Both the position numbers and the translations under genes were made by a program. The notes beneath the pieces were generated by a model, which made no database searches, was not told where the DNA came from, and saw only the letters and a program-made list of their open reading frames with translations. Shown here piece after piece: positions 38,151-46,700 of a DNA stretch of 64,000 nucleotides (the first letter of the stretch is position 1; each line of letters begins with the position of its first letter). Source of the DNA: Bacteroides fluxus YIT 12057 (GTDB lineage: Bacteria; Bacteroidota; Bacteroidia; Bacteroidales; Bacteroidaceae); NCBI RefSeq assembly GCF_000195635.1, contig NZ_GL882644.1:62001-126000 (forward strand), written 5' to 3'.

Positions 38151-38230
38151 CTTGTACAAGCGAGAGGCTACACTACTACTAGTGTAGGCCGACGCTTGTA
38201 CAAGCGTAAGCCTACGATCGTACAAGCGTA
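38151..38230. repeat. Three palindromic TTGTACAAGCG repeats between convergent genes
   Basis: CTTGTACAAGCG (38151), CGCTTGTACAAGCG (38193, a perfect 14-bp palindrome) and GATCGTACAAGCG (around 38216) recur, linked by GAGGCTACACT...AGTGTAGGCC and GTAAGCCTACG. The repeats start 3 bp after the helicase stop and end just before the DUF4248 stop. They could serve as a two-way terminator, a protein-binding array, or an origin-like iteron set for the helicase. Confidence 0.7.
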
Positions 38231-38233
38231 AAA

Positions 38234-38488
38234 TCAAGGCCTGCCCAGATACTCGAAAATCAGTCCCACTTGTTTGCAAGTGAAAATCTGCTGGGTAGGG
38301 CGATAGCCCGTCTGTAACAAAGCCGAATAAAGCTCTTCGTTCCGGCGCATCCAGCGCGAAAGACGGTTTAGAGCCGAACGATCGCCGATTTCAGGAGCGT
38401 ATGCCCGTGCCAGCTCACTCTTAGAATAAGGATGGACAGGCAATTCTTCTGCCTCATCCCCCATCGTTTCACAATTTGAATTCTTCAT
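38234..38488 (-). CDS. DUF4248 family protein
   Basis: 84 residues (VHPYSKSELARAYAPEIGDR, LNRLSRWMRRNEELYSALLQ, IFTCKQVGLIFEYLG). This matches the DUF4248 proteins common in Bacteroidales next to HU-like and amidase genes. The helical pattern (SKSELARAY, then ALNRLSRWM) suggests a small DNA-binding or adaptor role, which is unproven. It is the only minus-strand gene in the cassette and is divergent from the HU-like gene. Confidence 0.8.
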   Translation of the reverse strand: MKNSNCETMGDEAEELPVHPYSKSELARAYAPEIGDRSALNRLSRWMRRNEELYSALLQTGYRPTQQIFTCKQVGLIFEYLGRP

Positions 38489-38612
38489 TTCCTGATCACT
38501 TTTTAGTTCTTTTATAGGCTATAAAGTTACGAAAAAGTCATCAATATTCCTCCAATCCGAGAGAGTTTTATCATACCTCAATGTCACTCATTTTCATCGC
38601 TTTCCGCTGTTG

Positions 38613-38620
38613 TATCTTTG
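38613..38620 (+). promoter_or_regulatory. -7 box upstream of the HU-like gene
   Basis: TATCTTTG matches TAnnTTTG 78 bp upstream of the HU-like gene start. A T-rich TTTTC lies about 18 bp further up in the -33 region. It lies in the 209-bp gap between the divergent DUF4248 and HU-like genes, which otherwise shows nothing. Confidence 0.5.
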
Positions 38621-38697
38621 TTTCATCGGAATAAGGGAAGCACCGGTGCCCTCCTCTTATTTCATTCTTTAATTATTCACGCTTTAATTTATCTATT

Positions 38698-39237
38698 ATG
38701 TTGAACTACAGTATCGCAATGCTCAAAAATCCGGTTAAGCCGAATGAAGAGCCGAAGGCTTATGCCAAGTCACAAATTGCGGGTGAACTCACCCTGAAAG
38801 AATTGAGCCAACGAGTGGCCAAACAAACCACCGTAAGCAGGGCAGATGTGTCCGCCGTACTCATCTCCACCGTGGAGAATATGATTGACGGGCTGCACGA
38901 AGGCTTGCAAGTGGACTTCGGAGAGCTCGGCAAGTTCCGTTTGCAAATTTGCAGCAGCGGAGCCCTATCCGCCGAGAAATTCACATCGGCCAATATCACC
39001 GGAGTAAATATTCAGTTCATTCCCGGTGAGGATTTGAAAGATGTGTTCACCGGACTGGAATTCTTGCCGGTACCTACCCGTGCCGCCACACGTGCTCTGC
39101 TCAAAGCGCAAAAAGCGGGAGAAACCTCCGTGGATATTTCCAAAAAGCCAACTACGGGCGGCGGTAACAAACCCGGCGAAGGTGAAGGCGAAGGCGAAGG
39201 CAACGACGGAAATGAAAACGAGAATCCGCTGGGATAA
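38698..39237 (+). CDS. HU/IHF-like DNA-binding protein with acidic Gly-Glu tail
   Basis: 179 residues. The HU-like fold runs from about 23 to 120 (AGELTLKELSQRVAKQTTVS, SAVLISTVENMIDGLHEGLQ, VDFGELGKFRLQICSSGA), matching the Bacteroidetes HU-HIG type proteins. The C terminus is a low-complexity tail of GEGEGEG repeats. It should bend or coat DNA. Together with DUF4248, smalltalk and amidase it forms a module that recurs in Bacteroides genomes. Confidence 0.88.
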   Translation: MLNYSIAMLKNPVKPNEEPKAYAKSQIAGELTLKELSQRVAKQTTVSRADVSAVLISTVENMIDGLHEGLQVDFGELGKFRLQICSSGALSAEKFTSANITGVNIQFIPGEDLKDVFTGLEFLPVPTRAATRALLKAQKAGETSVDISKKPTTGGGNKPGEGEGEGEGNDGNENENPLG

Positions 39238-39263
39238 AGGCTAATTACTAATCTAAAATTATC

Positions 39264-39377
39264 ATGAAAGAAAAATCTTCTTCGGTATGGGGCATAGTCC
39301 TCAAAGTGATTATTGCATTATCTACCGCTTTGGCAAGTGTGTTTGGCCTGAACTCTTGTATGCACCAACCTTTATGA
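39264..39377 (+). CDS. Smalltalk-type 37-residue membrane peptide
   Basis: MKEKSSSVWGIVLKVIIALS continues TALASVFGLNSCMHQPL. One membrane helix (~8-28) is followed by LNSC, which resembles a lipobox, and a short tail. This fits the smalltalk protein family found beside HU-like and amidase genes in Bacteroidales. The stop overlaps the amidase ATG (ATGA), so the two are translationally coupled. The role is unknown; the arrangement resembles a phage holin or lysis peptide before an endolysin. Confidence 0.8.
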   Translation: MKEKSSSVWGIVLKVIIALSTALASVFGLNSCMHQPL

Positions 39378-39817
39378 GAACAGGCAGTTTCTATCAGAAC
39401 TATCGGGAGGTACGCCTCCTGGTAGTTCATTGCAGCGCAACGCGCTGTGATCGTGATTTTTCAGTGGAGGCACTCCGGCGCTGTCATCTTCAGCGGGGTT
39501 TTGCCGGTATCGGTTATCATTTCTACATCACTCGTGACGGCGAAGTACATGTATGCCGTCCTGCGAATCAGATCGGCGCCCATGCCGCCGGATGGAATGA
39601 TAAAAGTTTGGGGATCTGCTACGAGGGCGGCCTCAATGAAGAGGGGCAACCCGCTGATACGCGTACCTATGCACAGAAGTGTTCACTTCTCGACCTCTTA
39701 CGACAACTGAAAACGGATTATCCGGATGCTCGAATCTTAGGACATTATCAACTCAGCTGTTCGGTACATAAGGCTTGTCCGTGCTTTGATGCAAAAGGGG
39801 AATATCAGGAACTATAA
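39374..39817 (+). CDS. N-acetylmuramoyl-L-alanine amidase (amidase_2 type)
   Basis: 147 residues from MRTGSFYQNYREVRLLVVHC, the ATG overlapping the smalltalk stop; a longer in-frame start 29 codons earlier would lie inside the smalltalk gene. Amidase_2/T7-lysozyme-like motifs: VVHCSATRCDRDFSVEALRR with the zinc His, GIGYHFYITRDGEVHVCRP, GAHAAGWNDKSLGICYEGGL and ILGHYQLSCSVHKACPCFD with late zinc ligands (His, Cys). It cleaves the muramoyl-alanine bond. No signal peptide is visible, as in phage endolysins that need a helper for export. Confidence 0.92.
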   Translation: MRTGSFYQNYREVRLLVVHCSATRCDRDFSVEALRRCHLQRGFAGIGYHFYITRDGEVHVCRPANQIGAHAAGWNDKSLGICYEGGLNEEGQPADTRTYAQKCSLLDLLRQLKTDYPDARILGHYQLSCSVHKACPCFDAKGEYQEL

Positions 39818-39844
39818 ATTCATAATCGGATTATTTGCATGAAC

Positions 39845-41068
39845 TCACATTCTATCCAATTTTTGTTGTATCCACAAGTATCCTCCTTTGCGTTCGATGT
39901 GAGACAAAACGCCCAAAATGCGCAATACACGCAACAGAGAACTCGTTTTGGATAATGATTTCACGTAAGGGTACAAGCCGAACGTAAACAGCAAGCCCAT
40001 TAATATAACCGCATACAGCTGTCCTTCTACCGATACGCCAAATTTCCACAACAACAACCAAATCAATACTACCAAAGCATTCAAAACAAGAACACAGAGT
40101 GCTGTTCCGGCATGTGAAAAGCCTAAATAGATAAACAGATGATGTAAATGAGTCCTGTCAGGCATAAAAGGTGACCTCCCCCGGAAAACACGATTGGACA
40201 TCACTCTCACCGTATCAAATACCGGAATAACAAGTACCGCCATCGTAAAGGGAATGAGCCCGATACCCCGCTCCGATAAATCGGTCATCTGCGATTTACT
40301 ATCAAGTACATGAATTACAAAAACGGACATTATTATCCCCATCAAGAGTGTGCCGCCATCACCGATAAACATACGCGAAGTCTTGCCAAAAACGTTGTGC
40401 AGAAAGAAAGGAATCAAGGCTCCGACACAAGTGGCAGCTAAGATCGCCATGGAGTAGTCACCCACATAATAGAAAAAGTAACCGAAAATGATGGAAGCCA
40501 TCATACAAAATCCGGAAGATAATCCGTTGACTCCATCTATCAGATTAATGGAATTAATGATGCCTACTGATATAAAAACAGTAAGCGGTATCGCTATCCA
40601 GATGGAAAGTTCCGCAATTCCCCAAAGCCCATGAAAATCATTAATAGAGTTTTGACATACAAAGATGAGCAGTAGCACGGAAATTATTTCAATAACAAAA
40701 CGTATAGAAGTAGAAAGTCCCATGATGTCATCAATTGTACCCACATAGAGCATGACAATCATTACGCCAAGAATAACACACAAAGAGGCACTATCATAAA
40801 AGGGACTAACAAGACCTAAACCTAAAGAAATTCCGAAGAACACGGCAACTCCTCCCAATACCGGTACAGGAGTCCGCTGTAGTTTACGGGAATTCGGATT
40901 ATCAACAATGTCTTTCATTAAGGCTAATTTCACCAATCGCGGATGTATCACCCAAACGGCAAAAGTGGCAATAAAAAACGCTGCAATCAACAATAGCCAA
41001 CTATCTGAAATAAATAATTGCTCTAAAAATGAATTACACATGTCATTATTACATTTTATTTTTTTCAA
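39845..41068 (-). CDS. WecA/TagO-like undecaprenyl-phosphate GlcNAc-1-phosphate transferase
   Basis: 407 residues with about eleven membrane spans of the MraY/WecA family. Conserved loops: DNPNSRKLQRTPVPVLGGVA, VGTIDDIMGLS (Asp pair), SINLIDGVNGLSSG and FIGDGGTLLMGI, plus PDRTHLHHLFIYLGFSH (the HIHH-like loop). It loads the first sugar phosphate on the lipid carrier and starts repeat-unit synthesis. It is the first biosynthetic gene after upxY-upxZ. Downstream the plus-strand cassette interrupts the operon before wzx. Confidence 0.92.
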   Translation of the reverse strand: MKKIKCNNDMCNSFLEQLFISDSWLLLIAAFFIATFAVWVIHPRLVKLALMKDIVDNPNSRKLQRTPVPVLGGVAVFFGISLGLGLVSPFYDSASLCVILGVMIVMLYVGTIDDIMGLSTSIRFVIEIISVLLLIFVCQNSINDFHGLWGIAELSIWIAIPLTVFISVGIINSINLIDGVNGLSSGFCMMASIIFGYFFYYVGDYSMAILAATCVGALIPFFLHNVFGKTSRMFIGDGGTLLMGIIMSVFVIHVLDSKSQMTDLSERGIGLIPFTMAVLVIPVFDTVRVMSNRVFRGRSPFMPDRTHLHHLFIYLGFSHAGTALCVLVLNALVVLIWLLLWKFGVSVEGQLYAVILMGLLFTFGLYPYVKSLSKTSSLLRVLRILGVLSHIERKGGYLWIQQKLDRM

Positions 41069-41193
41069 CCCTTCCGCAAGTCCTCTCCCAAGCCGGACGT
41101 GCCAATACTTTCTCCATATCTATATTTCAGCCGGTTTACTACAACCGGCAGTAATCTGAAAGGGTGGATTCCACGAATCCCGATAAAATTTAT

Positions 41194-41679
41194 TCAATCA
41201 ATATATTCCCATGGATAAGGATTGTCTTCTATATTCTGAAGTTCTTCAATAATTTCTTTCTGATCAGAAGTTAACTGATCCGCATTCCAGGTGGCAATGA
41301 TCGCATGGGCTTGGTCAGCAAGTTCTTCTTCATAGCATTCGCTATAACAATAGGTCAGCAAACGCACTTTCAATAACGGATCACTCATATGAGGCAGTAC
41401 TTTCCAGCTATGTTCCAATACCTGCTGGATGCGTTGTTGCTTGTCACCATGATCGCAAAGGGTGGCATTGTACCCTAAAAGAAGAGCAAGACATAATGAT
41501 GCTTCTTCCTCCGGACTGGCGCCATGAAGTCCCCCATCATACAGTTCATTACACAATCGAAAGGTTTCCCCACTCATACGCGCCAGTTCATCACTATAAA
41601 TAGGACTTCCATCCATCCCTAAATAGAGAAGGTTATGAGAAAGACGCAGTAAAGCGTCAATTTGTTCAGAAAAATGCAT
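41194..41679 (-). CDS. upxZ: UpxZ-family capsule transcription inhibitor
   Basis: 161 residues, helical (DALLRLSHNLLYLGMDGSPI, LCLALLLGYNATLCDHGDKQ, KVRLLTYCYSECYEEELADQ), following upxY. In Bacteroides fragilis UpxZ proteins block the antitermination by UpxY proteins of other capsule loci, so that one capsule dominates. The same role is inferred here from family and position. Confidence 0.87.
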   Translation of the reverse strand: MHFSEQIDALLRLSHNLLYLGMDGSPIYSDELARMSGETFRLCNELYDGGLHGASPEEEASLCLALLLGYNATLCDHGDKQQRIQQVLEHSWKVLPHMSDPLLKVRLLTYCYSECYEEELADQAHAIIATWNADQLTSDQKEIIEELQNIEDNPYPWEYID

Positions 41680-41707
41680 GTCGTTATTTTTAAGATTCGA
41701 AGATATA

Positions 41708-42322
41708 TTACAGTTTACTATCTATGACTTTACAGTACCAACGTGAAATGCGAATCATTACACCGACACCCGCCAGTGTCTTAATGAAAAAATAATTGTT
41801 ATTGACGCGGTGAAGTTTACCCGTCATTCCCGCGAATTGTCCGTGAACGATACGAACTTCCTTTCCCGGTTTGGCATCGGCCTCATCATGAGTAATGAAT
41901 TGTTTGTCTTCAAAATCAGGATCGCATAAAGCACGAAATTCAACCATTTGACTATCCGGTATCTCATAACAATCGCCACTGCCCTCCTTACGGAGCACGC
42001 TTATGGGAGTCATGCACTCGCCAAGAATACTGAGTATTTCTTTTTGAGATTTATCCTTACGCAGAAAGATTAGATTGTGGACTACAGGAACAAGAACTCT
42101 CTTCACTTTTCCCTCCCGATTCTTTCTTTCAACATAGGTCATCGGAATGAAATGCACCATCTGCCTATCCGTCAAGAAATCACTAATTTTTATCTCTTGA
42201 CAGTTATAAGTACGCAGAGCATACCAAGTTACAAATTTGCTTTGTTTGTCCAAAAGTTTAAATGTAATAAATAAAAGGTGGATGTGGTTGGCATATATAC
42301 CCTTAAAGCAAAATCTCCCCAT
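41708..42322 (-). CDS. upxY: UpxY-family NusG-like transcription antiterminator
   Basis: 204 residues as read from the ATG at 42322. The NGN domain starts at about residue 32 (TWYALRTYNCQEIKISDFLT) and a KOW segment is at about 150-170 (GKEVRIVHGQFAGMTGKLHR). The first ~23 residues are not family-like; an in-frame TTG at 42253 (LDKQSKFVTWYAL) may be the real start. UpxY lets RNA polymerase read through the long capsule operon leader. It is the first gene downstream of the invertible segment. Confidence 0.92.
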   Translation of the reverse strand: MGRFCFKGIYANHIHLLFITFKLLDKQSKFVTWYALRTYNCQEIKISDFLTDRQMVHFIPMTYVERKNREGKVKRVLVPVVHNLIFLRKDKSQKEILSILGECMTPISVLRKEGSGDCYEIPDSQMVEFRALCDPDFEDKQFITHDEADAKPGKEVRIVHGQFAGMTGKLHRVNNNYFFIKTLAGVGVMIRISRWYCKVIDSKL

Positions 42323-42386
42323 CCCTGATATTGCGAATAAATATCGGAGAGAATAAAAATGTAATAAGGATATAGCCTTTTATACC

Positions 42387-42401
42387 ACCTCTGTACAAGA
42401 G
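42387..42401 (+). repeat. Left inverted repeat of the invertible segment
   Basis: ACCTCTGTACAAGAG, the exact reverse complement of the repeat at 42686-42700. The core contains TGTACA. Confidence 0.85.
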
Positions 42402-42613
42402 GAAAGATTATTCTACTACATAAGATGCTGAATGAGAGTTCAATGTTGAATAGAAAAAAAATATCCTGTAAAAAAGGATATTAACAGAAGGAAAAAAAGA
42501 GAGCCCATGTGTAATGAGAAATGAAAAAATGCTGTAACTTGCATGCAATCAGAAAAGTTATCATTTACAGCCGATAGCTTGTGACGCATTGTAGAAAAAT
42601 AATATTTTTTCTC

Positions 42614-42644
42614 TTGGTTGTTTAAATGGTTTTCAATACCTTTG
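42614..42644 (+). promoter_or_regulatory. Capsule promoter, facing away from upxY
   Basis: TTGG, 19 bp, TACCTTTG: a full TAnnTTTG -7 box with a 3-of-4 -33 box at standard spacing. As placed it would transcribe rightward, antisense to the recombinase gene. After inversion the -7 box would fall at 42443-42450 on the minus strand, about 120 bp from the upxY start. Confidence 0.75.
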
Positions 42645-42666
42645 CCTCCGTTATAGTACTCTATTC

Positions 42667-43698
42667 CTATTTCCGTGAGTTCAAGCTCTTGTACAGAGGT
42701 AGAATTCCAGCAATTCCATTCAGCAGTTCTTTATTTACAGTATCTTGCTTATTACTACCAATATCTTTCACATAAATCCGAGTAGTCTTTGTATCGGTAT
42801 GCCCAAGTGCCTGTGATATGACCAAAAGGTCAGCAGCAGAGCGAAAGGCTAAAGTAGCCCAAGTATGGCGGGGAACATAAGAAGAAAGGCTCCTGCAAAT
42901 ACCCACCTTCTTGCCAAGTATTTTCAGTGTCCTATTGTAATAGGACATTTTTTGTTGATATTCTTTATAGGCAATATCTTCATCTGAAGAAGAAAGAAAA
43001 GGAAATACGTATTCACGATCATTGGATATGTAACGGTTTATAATTTCCTGCATGCAAGGTTCCAATTTGATTCTAACCGGTTGGTCGGTCTTGTGGCGAT
43101 TATAAGTCATAAATCCACCTTCCAATTGTGACTTTTTCAGAAAAGCGACATCAATAAACGGCATGCCGCAAGCATAAAAACAAAACAGAAAGACGTCACG
43201 TACCAGACGCATAAAAGAACCGGGAGGAAGAACCGCTTGCTGCAATTTGCGAATATCTTCTTTTTCAATCGCTCTCTTACGAGTGCGGGAGATTCCCGTA
43301 AAGACATTACTGAAGGGATTGCATTGCTGTACATACCCTTTTTTCACCGCTTTATTATAAAGTGCACGCAAAGAACGCATATAACAGGAAAGGGTGTCTT
43401 TGGAAACATTATTTTGCAGAAGCCATTCACCATAAGAGTCCATCAACGTTGAATTTATATCAACAAGGGGGATATCCTCCCCCTTGTTAAACTTTATAAA
43501 TGAACGGACTGCTGTCCTATAATTACTCGCTGTGCTATGCTGATGTCGCTTACGAGTTTGCTCTATCTCTTCATGAGCGTAATCAGAAAAACTAAGTGAT
43601 GATACATTCATCGGTTTAGCAGACTTCTCGCCATGATCCATCACGGTATTGTCCCGATGGATAGATATATGTATAGAAAAACAGACTTTTAGCTTCAT
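42667..43698 (-). CDS. Tyrosine site-specific recombinase of the capsule switch
   Basis: 343 residues; an internal Met at 20 or 30 may be the true start. The N-terminal SAM-like core-binding domain is at about 35-120, the catalytic domain from 143. Catalytic residues: Lys203 (NRHKTDQPVR), Arg277-His278 (YVPRHTWATLA), His300 (QALGHTDTKTT) and Tyr309 (RIYV). The first catalytic Arg is not evident: the aligned block reads FYACGMPFIDVAFL, with Cys177 where many relatives have Arg. The right inverted repeat lies in its last codons. By position it should invert the adjacent promoter. Confidence 0.9.
   Translation of the reverse strand: MKLKVCFSIHISIHRDNTVMDHGEKSAKPMNVSSLSFSDYAHEEIEQTRKRHQHSTASNYRTAVRSFIKFNKGEDIPLVDINSTLMDSYGEWLLQNNVSKDTLSCYMRSLRALYNKAVKKGYVQQCNPFSNVFTGISRTRKRAIEKEDIRKLQQAVLPPGSFMRLVRDVFLFCFYACGMPFIDVAFLKKSQLEGGFMTYNRHKTDQPVRIKLEPCMQEIINRYISNDREYVFPFLSSSDEDIAYKEYQQKMSYYNRTLKILGKKVGICRSLSSYVPRHTWATLAFRSAADLLVISQALGHTDTKTTRIYVKDIGSNKQDTVNKELLNGIAGILPLYKSLNSRK
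42686..42700 (-). repeat. Right inverted repeat, inside the recombinase 3' end
   Basis: CTCTTGTACAGAGGT on the plus strand; read on the minus strand it encodes the CCT CTG TAC AAG part of ILPLYKS, seven codons before the recombinase stop. Confidence 0.85.
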
Positions 43699-43708
43699 GT
43701 AAATTCAT

Positions 43709-46700
43709 TCATTTCTTTGCCGGCAACTGTTTCAGCAAACAATCTACCGCTGCTTTCAATTGTGCGTCATCACCTTTCAAAGTAGCTTCCGGCTCGTTAT
43801 AAATCAATATATCCGGTTGCAATGTATGATTCTCAAGATAATTTCCCTGCATATCCATACATCCTACCTGAGGAATACCGAACACAATGCTCGGGTCAAT
43901 CTGACGTTCCCACCATACGGCAGTCATCGTTCCGGCGACCGGTGTACCTACCAGCTTGCCGATGCCCAAAGTCTTATAGACAAACGGAGTACCGTGGGCA
44001 TTACTGTAGTTGTCTTCACATACCAGCATGCAAGACGGCTTCAGCCATTTGTTGAACGGGTCACTGCCGATGTATTGTCCGCGCGGCACAAAACGCTCAT
44101 ACTCCTTTCCGCTCAGCAATGTCACGACATCGTCGTGCAACCATCCGCCTCCATTATGACGGACATCCACTACCACTGCCTCCTTCTTACGGTTACGGTC
44201 ACTCAGCAAGTCAGAATACATTTTACGGAAACTCTGACTGTCCATACCTTTAATATGGACATAAGCAAGGCGTCCTCCGGAATATTCATCCACTTTCTTA
44301 CGGCAATTTTCCACCCAACGCTTGTAAAGCAGCTCATTCTGCGCGCCGTATGTTATCGGTTTCACAGTCTCTTCAAAACGCTTTCCTGTAGACGGATCAT
44401 AGACTGCAAGAACCACCTTACGCCCGGCCTTGCCCTCAAACAACGGGAAATAATCGGCACCCGCCCGGATGGCAATGCCATCCACCTTTTCAATGATACA
44501 GCCCGGCTTTACATCCGTTTTCTTCTTGGTCAGAGGACTTTGGGCTATGATCTCCTTTATCTTCAATCCGTCGCCGGCATAAGTATCATCATAGAATACG
44601 CCTAAAGCGGCGGTAGGCAAGGCAGCGCCGGAACCTCCATAACGCGCGCCTGTATGAGAGCCGTTCAGTTCGCCCAACAGCTCGCTCAGCATTTCCGCGA
44701 AATCATAATTGTTGTTGATGTGAGGCAAGAAACGTCTATACGTTTCCCTGTATCCGGTCCAATCAGTCCCCTGCAAGTCGGCCACATAGAATTTATCGTC
44801 CACCTGCTGCCAGACATGGTCAAAAATATATTCACGCTCCCCATAAGGACGGTAATCAAAGAAGGCCTCAAACTCTACCGGAGTCACCTTGCTTCCCTCG
44901 ATTTCTATTTTCTTCATTCCGTTTCCGGTACAAAGGAATATATTCTTGCCCTCCTTATCGGGCTGCAAAGCACCCGCTCCTACCTTCTTCAACAGAATCT
45001 TGGTGGAATTCTCCTTCAGATTATGTTCCCAAAGGTCATAGCCCCCTTCGAAAGTAGAAAGATAATACAGCTTGTCTCCCTTTGAAGTAAGCATGGCATC
45101 GGCCATGTGCGATGAATTCACGGTGAGACGTACAATCCGGTCAAAACGGTTCTCGAGGTCAAACTTCAGCGGTTCCGCCTTTTTCTCTTTTTCCCCGTCT
45201 TCCGCATCCTCCGCCTTCTTGGCTTTCTTGCCGTCTTTCTTCTTGGCAGCCTTTTCTTTTTCCTCTTTGGCGGCCTTCTCAGCCTCTTCCACCAATGCAA
45301 TTTCTTCCTTGCTCATCAGAAAACGGTCGTATGCTTCGGCATCAAAGAACATGATATAGGTATCATCCTCCGATCCCCAGCTGCCGTGACTGCGGTATCC
45401 GGCACGGTCACTTGTCCAGATCATGGCTTTTCCGCCCAACACCCACTTGGCATTGCCGTCGGAATACCCGCTCTCGGTGAGGTTCACCATTTCACCCTTG
45501 CCGTCGGCATTCAGCAACACAACATCCTTGTTGTTCCAACCGCCGGTACCGATAAAATCAGAAAGAATCCACCGGCTGTCCGGACTCCATTGGAACCATT
45601 GGTCACCATCGGCATAGGAATACTGATATTTGGCGTCCATCACTGTACGCACCGCTTTCGTTTTCAAGTTTATCACCCGAATGGCCGCACGGTTTTCAAG
45701 GAAAGCGACTTCCTTTCCGTCGGGGCTGTACTGCGGCTGGAAAGAGGCGACATCCGAATGTGTCAACCTTTCTTCCTTCAACTCCGTAGCATAAGTGAAC
45801 AACTTCTCGTCTTTGCGTACAATGGAGGATGTATAAAGTTGCCAAAGTCCGCCGCGTTCGGAGGCATACACCAAAGAGCGCCCGTCGGGAGCAAAGTTTA
45901 TGTCACGTTCCTGGTAAGGGGTATTCGTTATCTGTTTCGTAGTCTTGTACTCAACAGAAGTCACGTAAACATCGCCGCGCAGGACAAAAGCCACTTCCTT
46001 GCCTCCGGGAGACACAGCCATCTCAGTAGCTCCACTGTTCCTGATGCTGCGGACCAGGTCCTTATCATTCTTATCGGAAACGATGCTGACGGCTACCTTG
46101 GCCGGTTGCCCGCCGGGGACCAGCGTATACAGTTCACCGTCAAAGCTATAACAAAGCTTGCCGTCCGCAGCCACGCTCAAGAAACGTACCGGATGCTTGG
46201 TATGATGCGTAATCTGCGTAGCCGAAGCTGCACCGGGAGTGCGCCGATATACATTGAAAGTACCATTCTCCTCACTCAGATAATAGAAAGACGTTCCGTC
46301 CGGTGCCCATACCGGTTCACGGTCTTCGCCTCCGAAAGTTGTCTGCCGCTGATAGGCAGGCTCCTTGCCCGGTGTGTACATCCATACATCGCGGGCAATG
46401 GGCGAAACCTGGTGTTTCCGCCAGTAATCCTCATACCCTTTCTTATCCTGGTACAGCATCACTCCCTCCTTATTGACCGATATACATTCCATCGGCATGG
46501 AAGAGAACATGACCGGACGGCCCCCTTCTACAGGTACCTGATAGACTTGGCGGAACTGCCCGTTGGAGGGAAAGGTCACAGCCTCTGCGGAAGGCATGAT
46601 GTCTGCCGAGAACAGAATATGCCCCGCATCACTGAAGGCAACGGGTGTCTCGCTTCCCGAATGTGTAGTCAGACGGCGCGGCTCGCCCCCTTCCTTAGCA

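Larger units (their letters stand above)
42387..42700. other. Predicted invertible promoter segment of the capsule locus
   Basis: A 314-bp segment bounded by perfect 15-bp inverted repeats lies between a tyrosine recombinase gene and upxY. It holds one consensus promoter, which points rightward, away from upxY. I see no TAnnTTTG box facing upxY anywhere from the upxY start to the right repeat. A hairpin AATATCC/GGATATT is at 42460-42482. The layout matches the phase-variable capsule promoters known in Bacteroides. In this orientation the operon should be OFF. Confidence 0.75.

Noticed and set aside
38151..38230. CRISPR array
   Set aside because: Only three short, unequally spaced palindromic units, no spacers of regular length and no cas genes.
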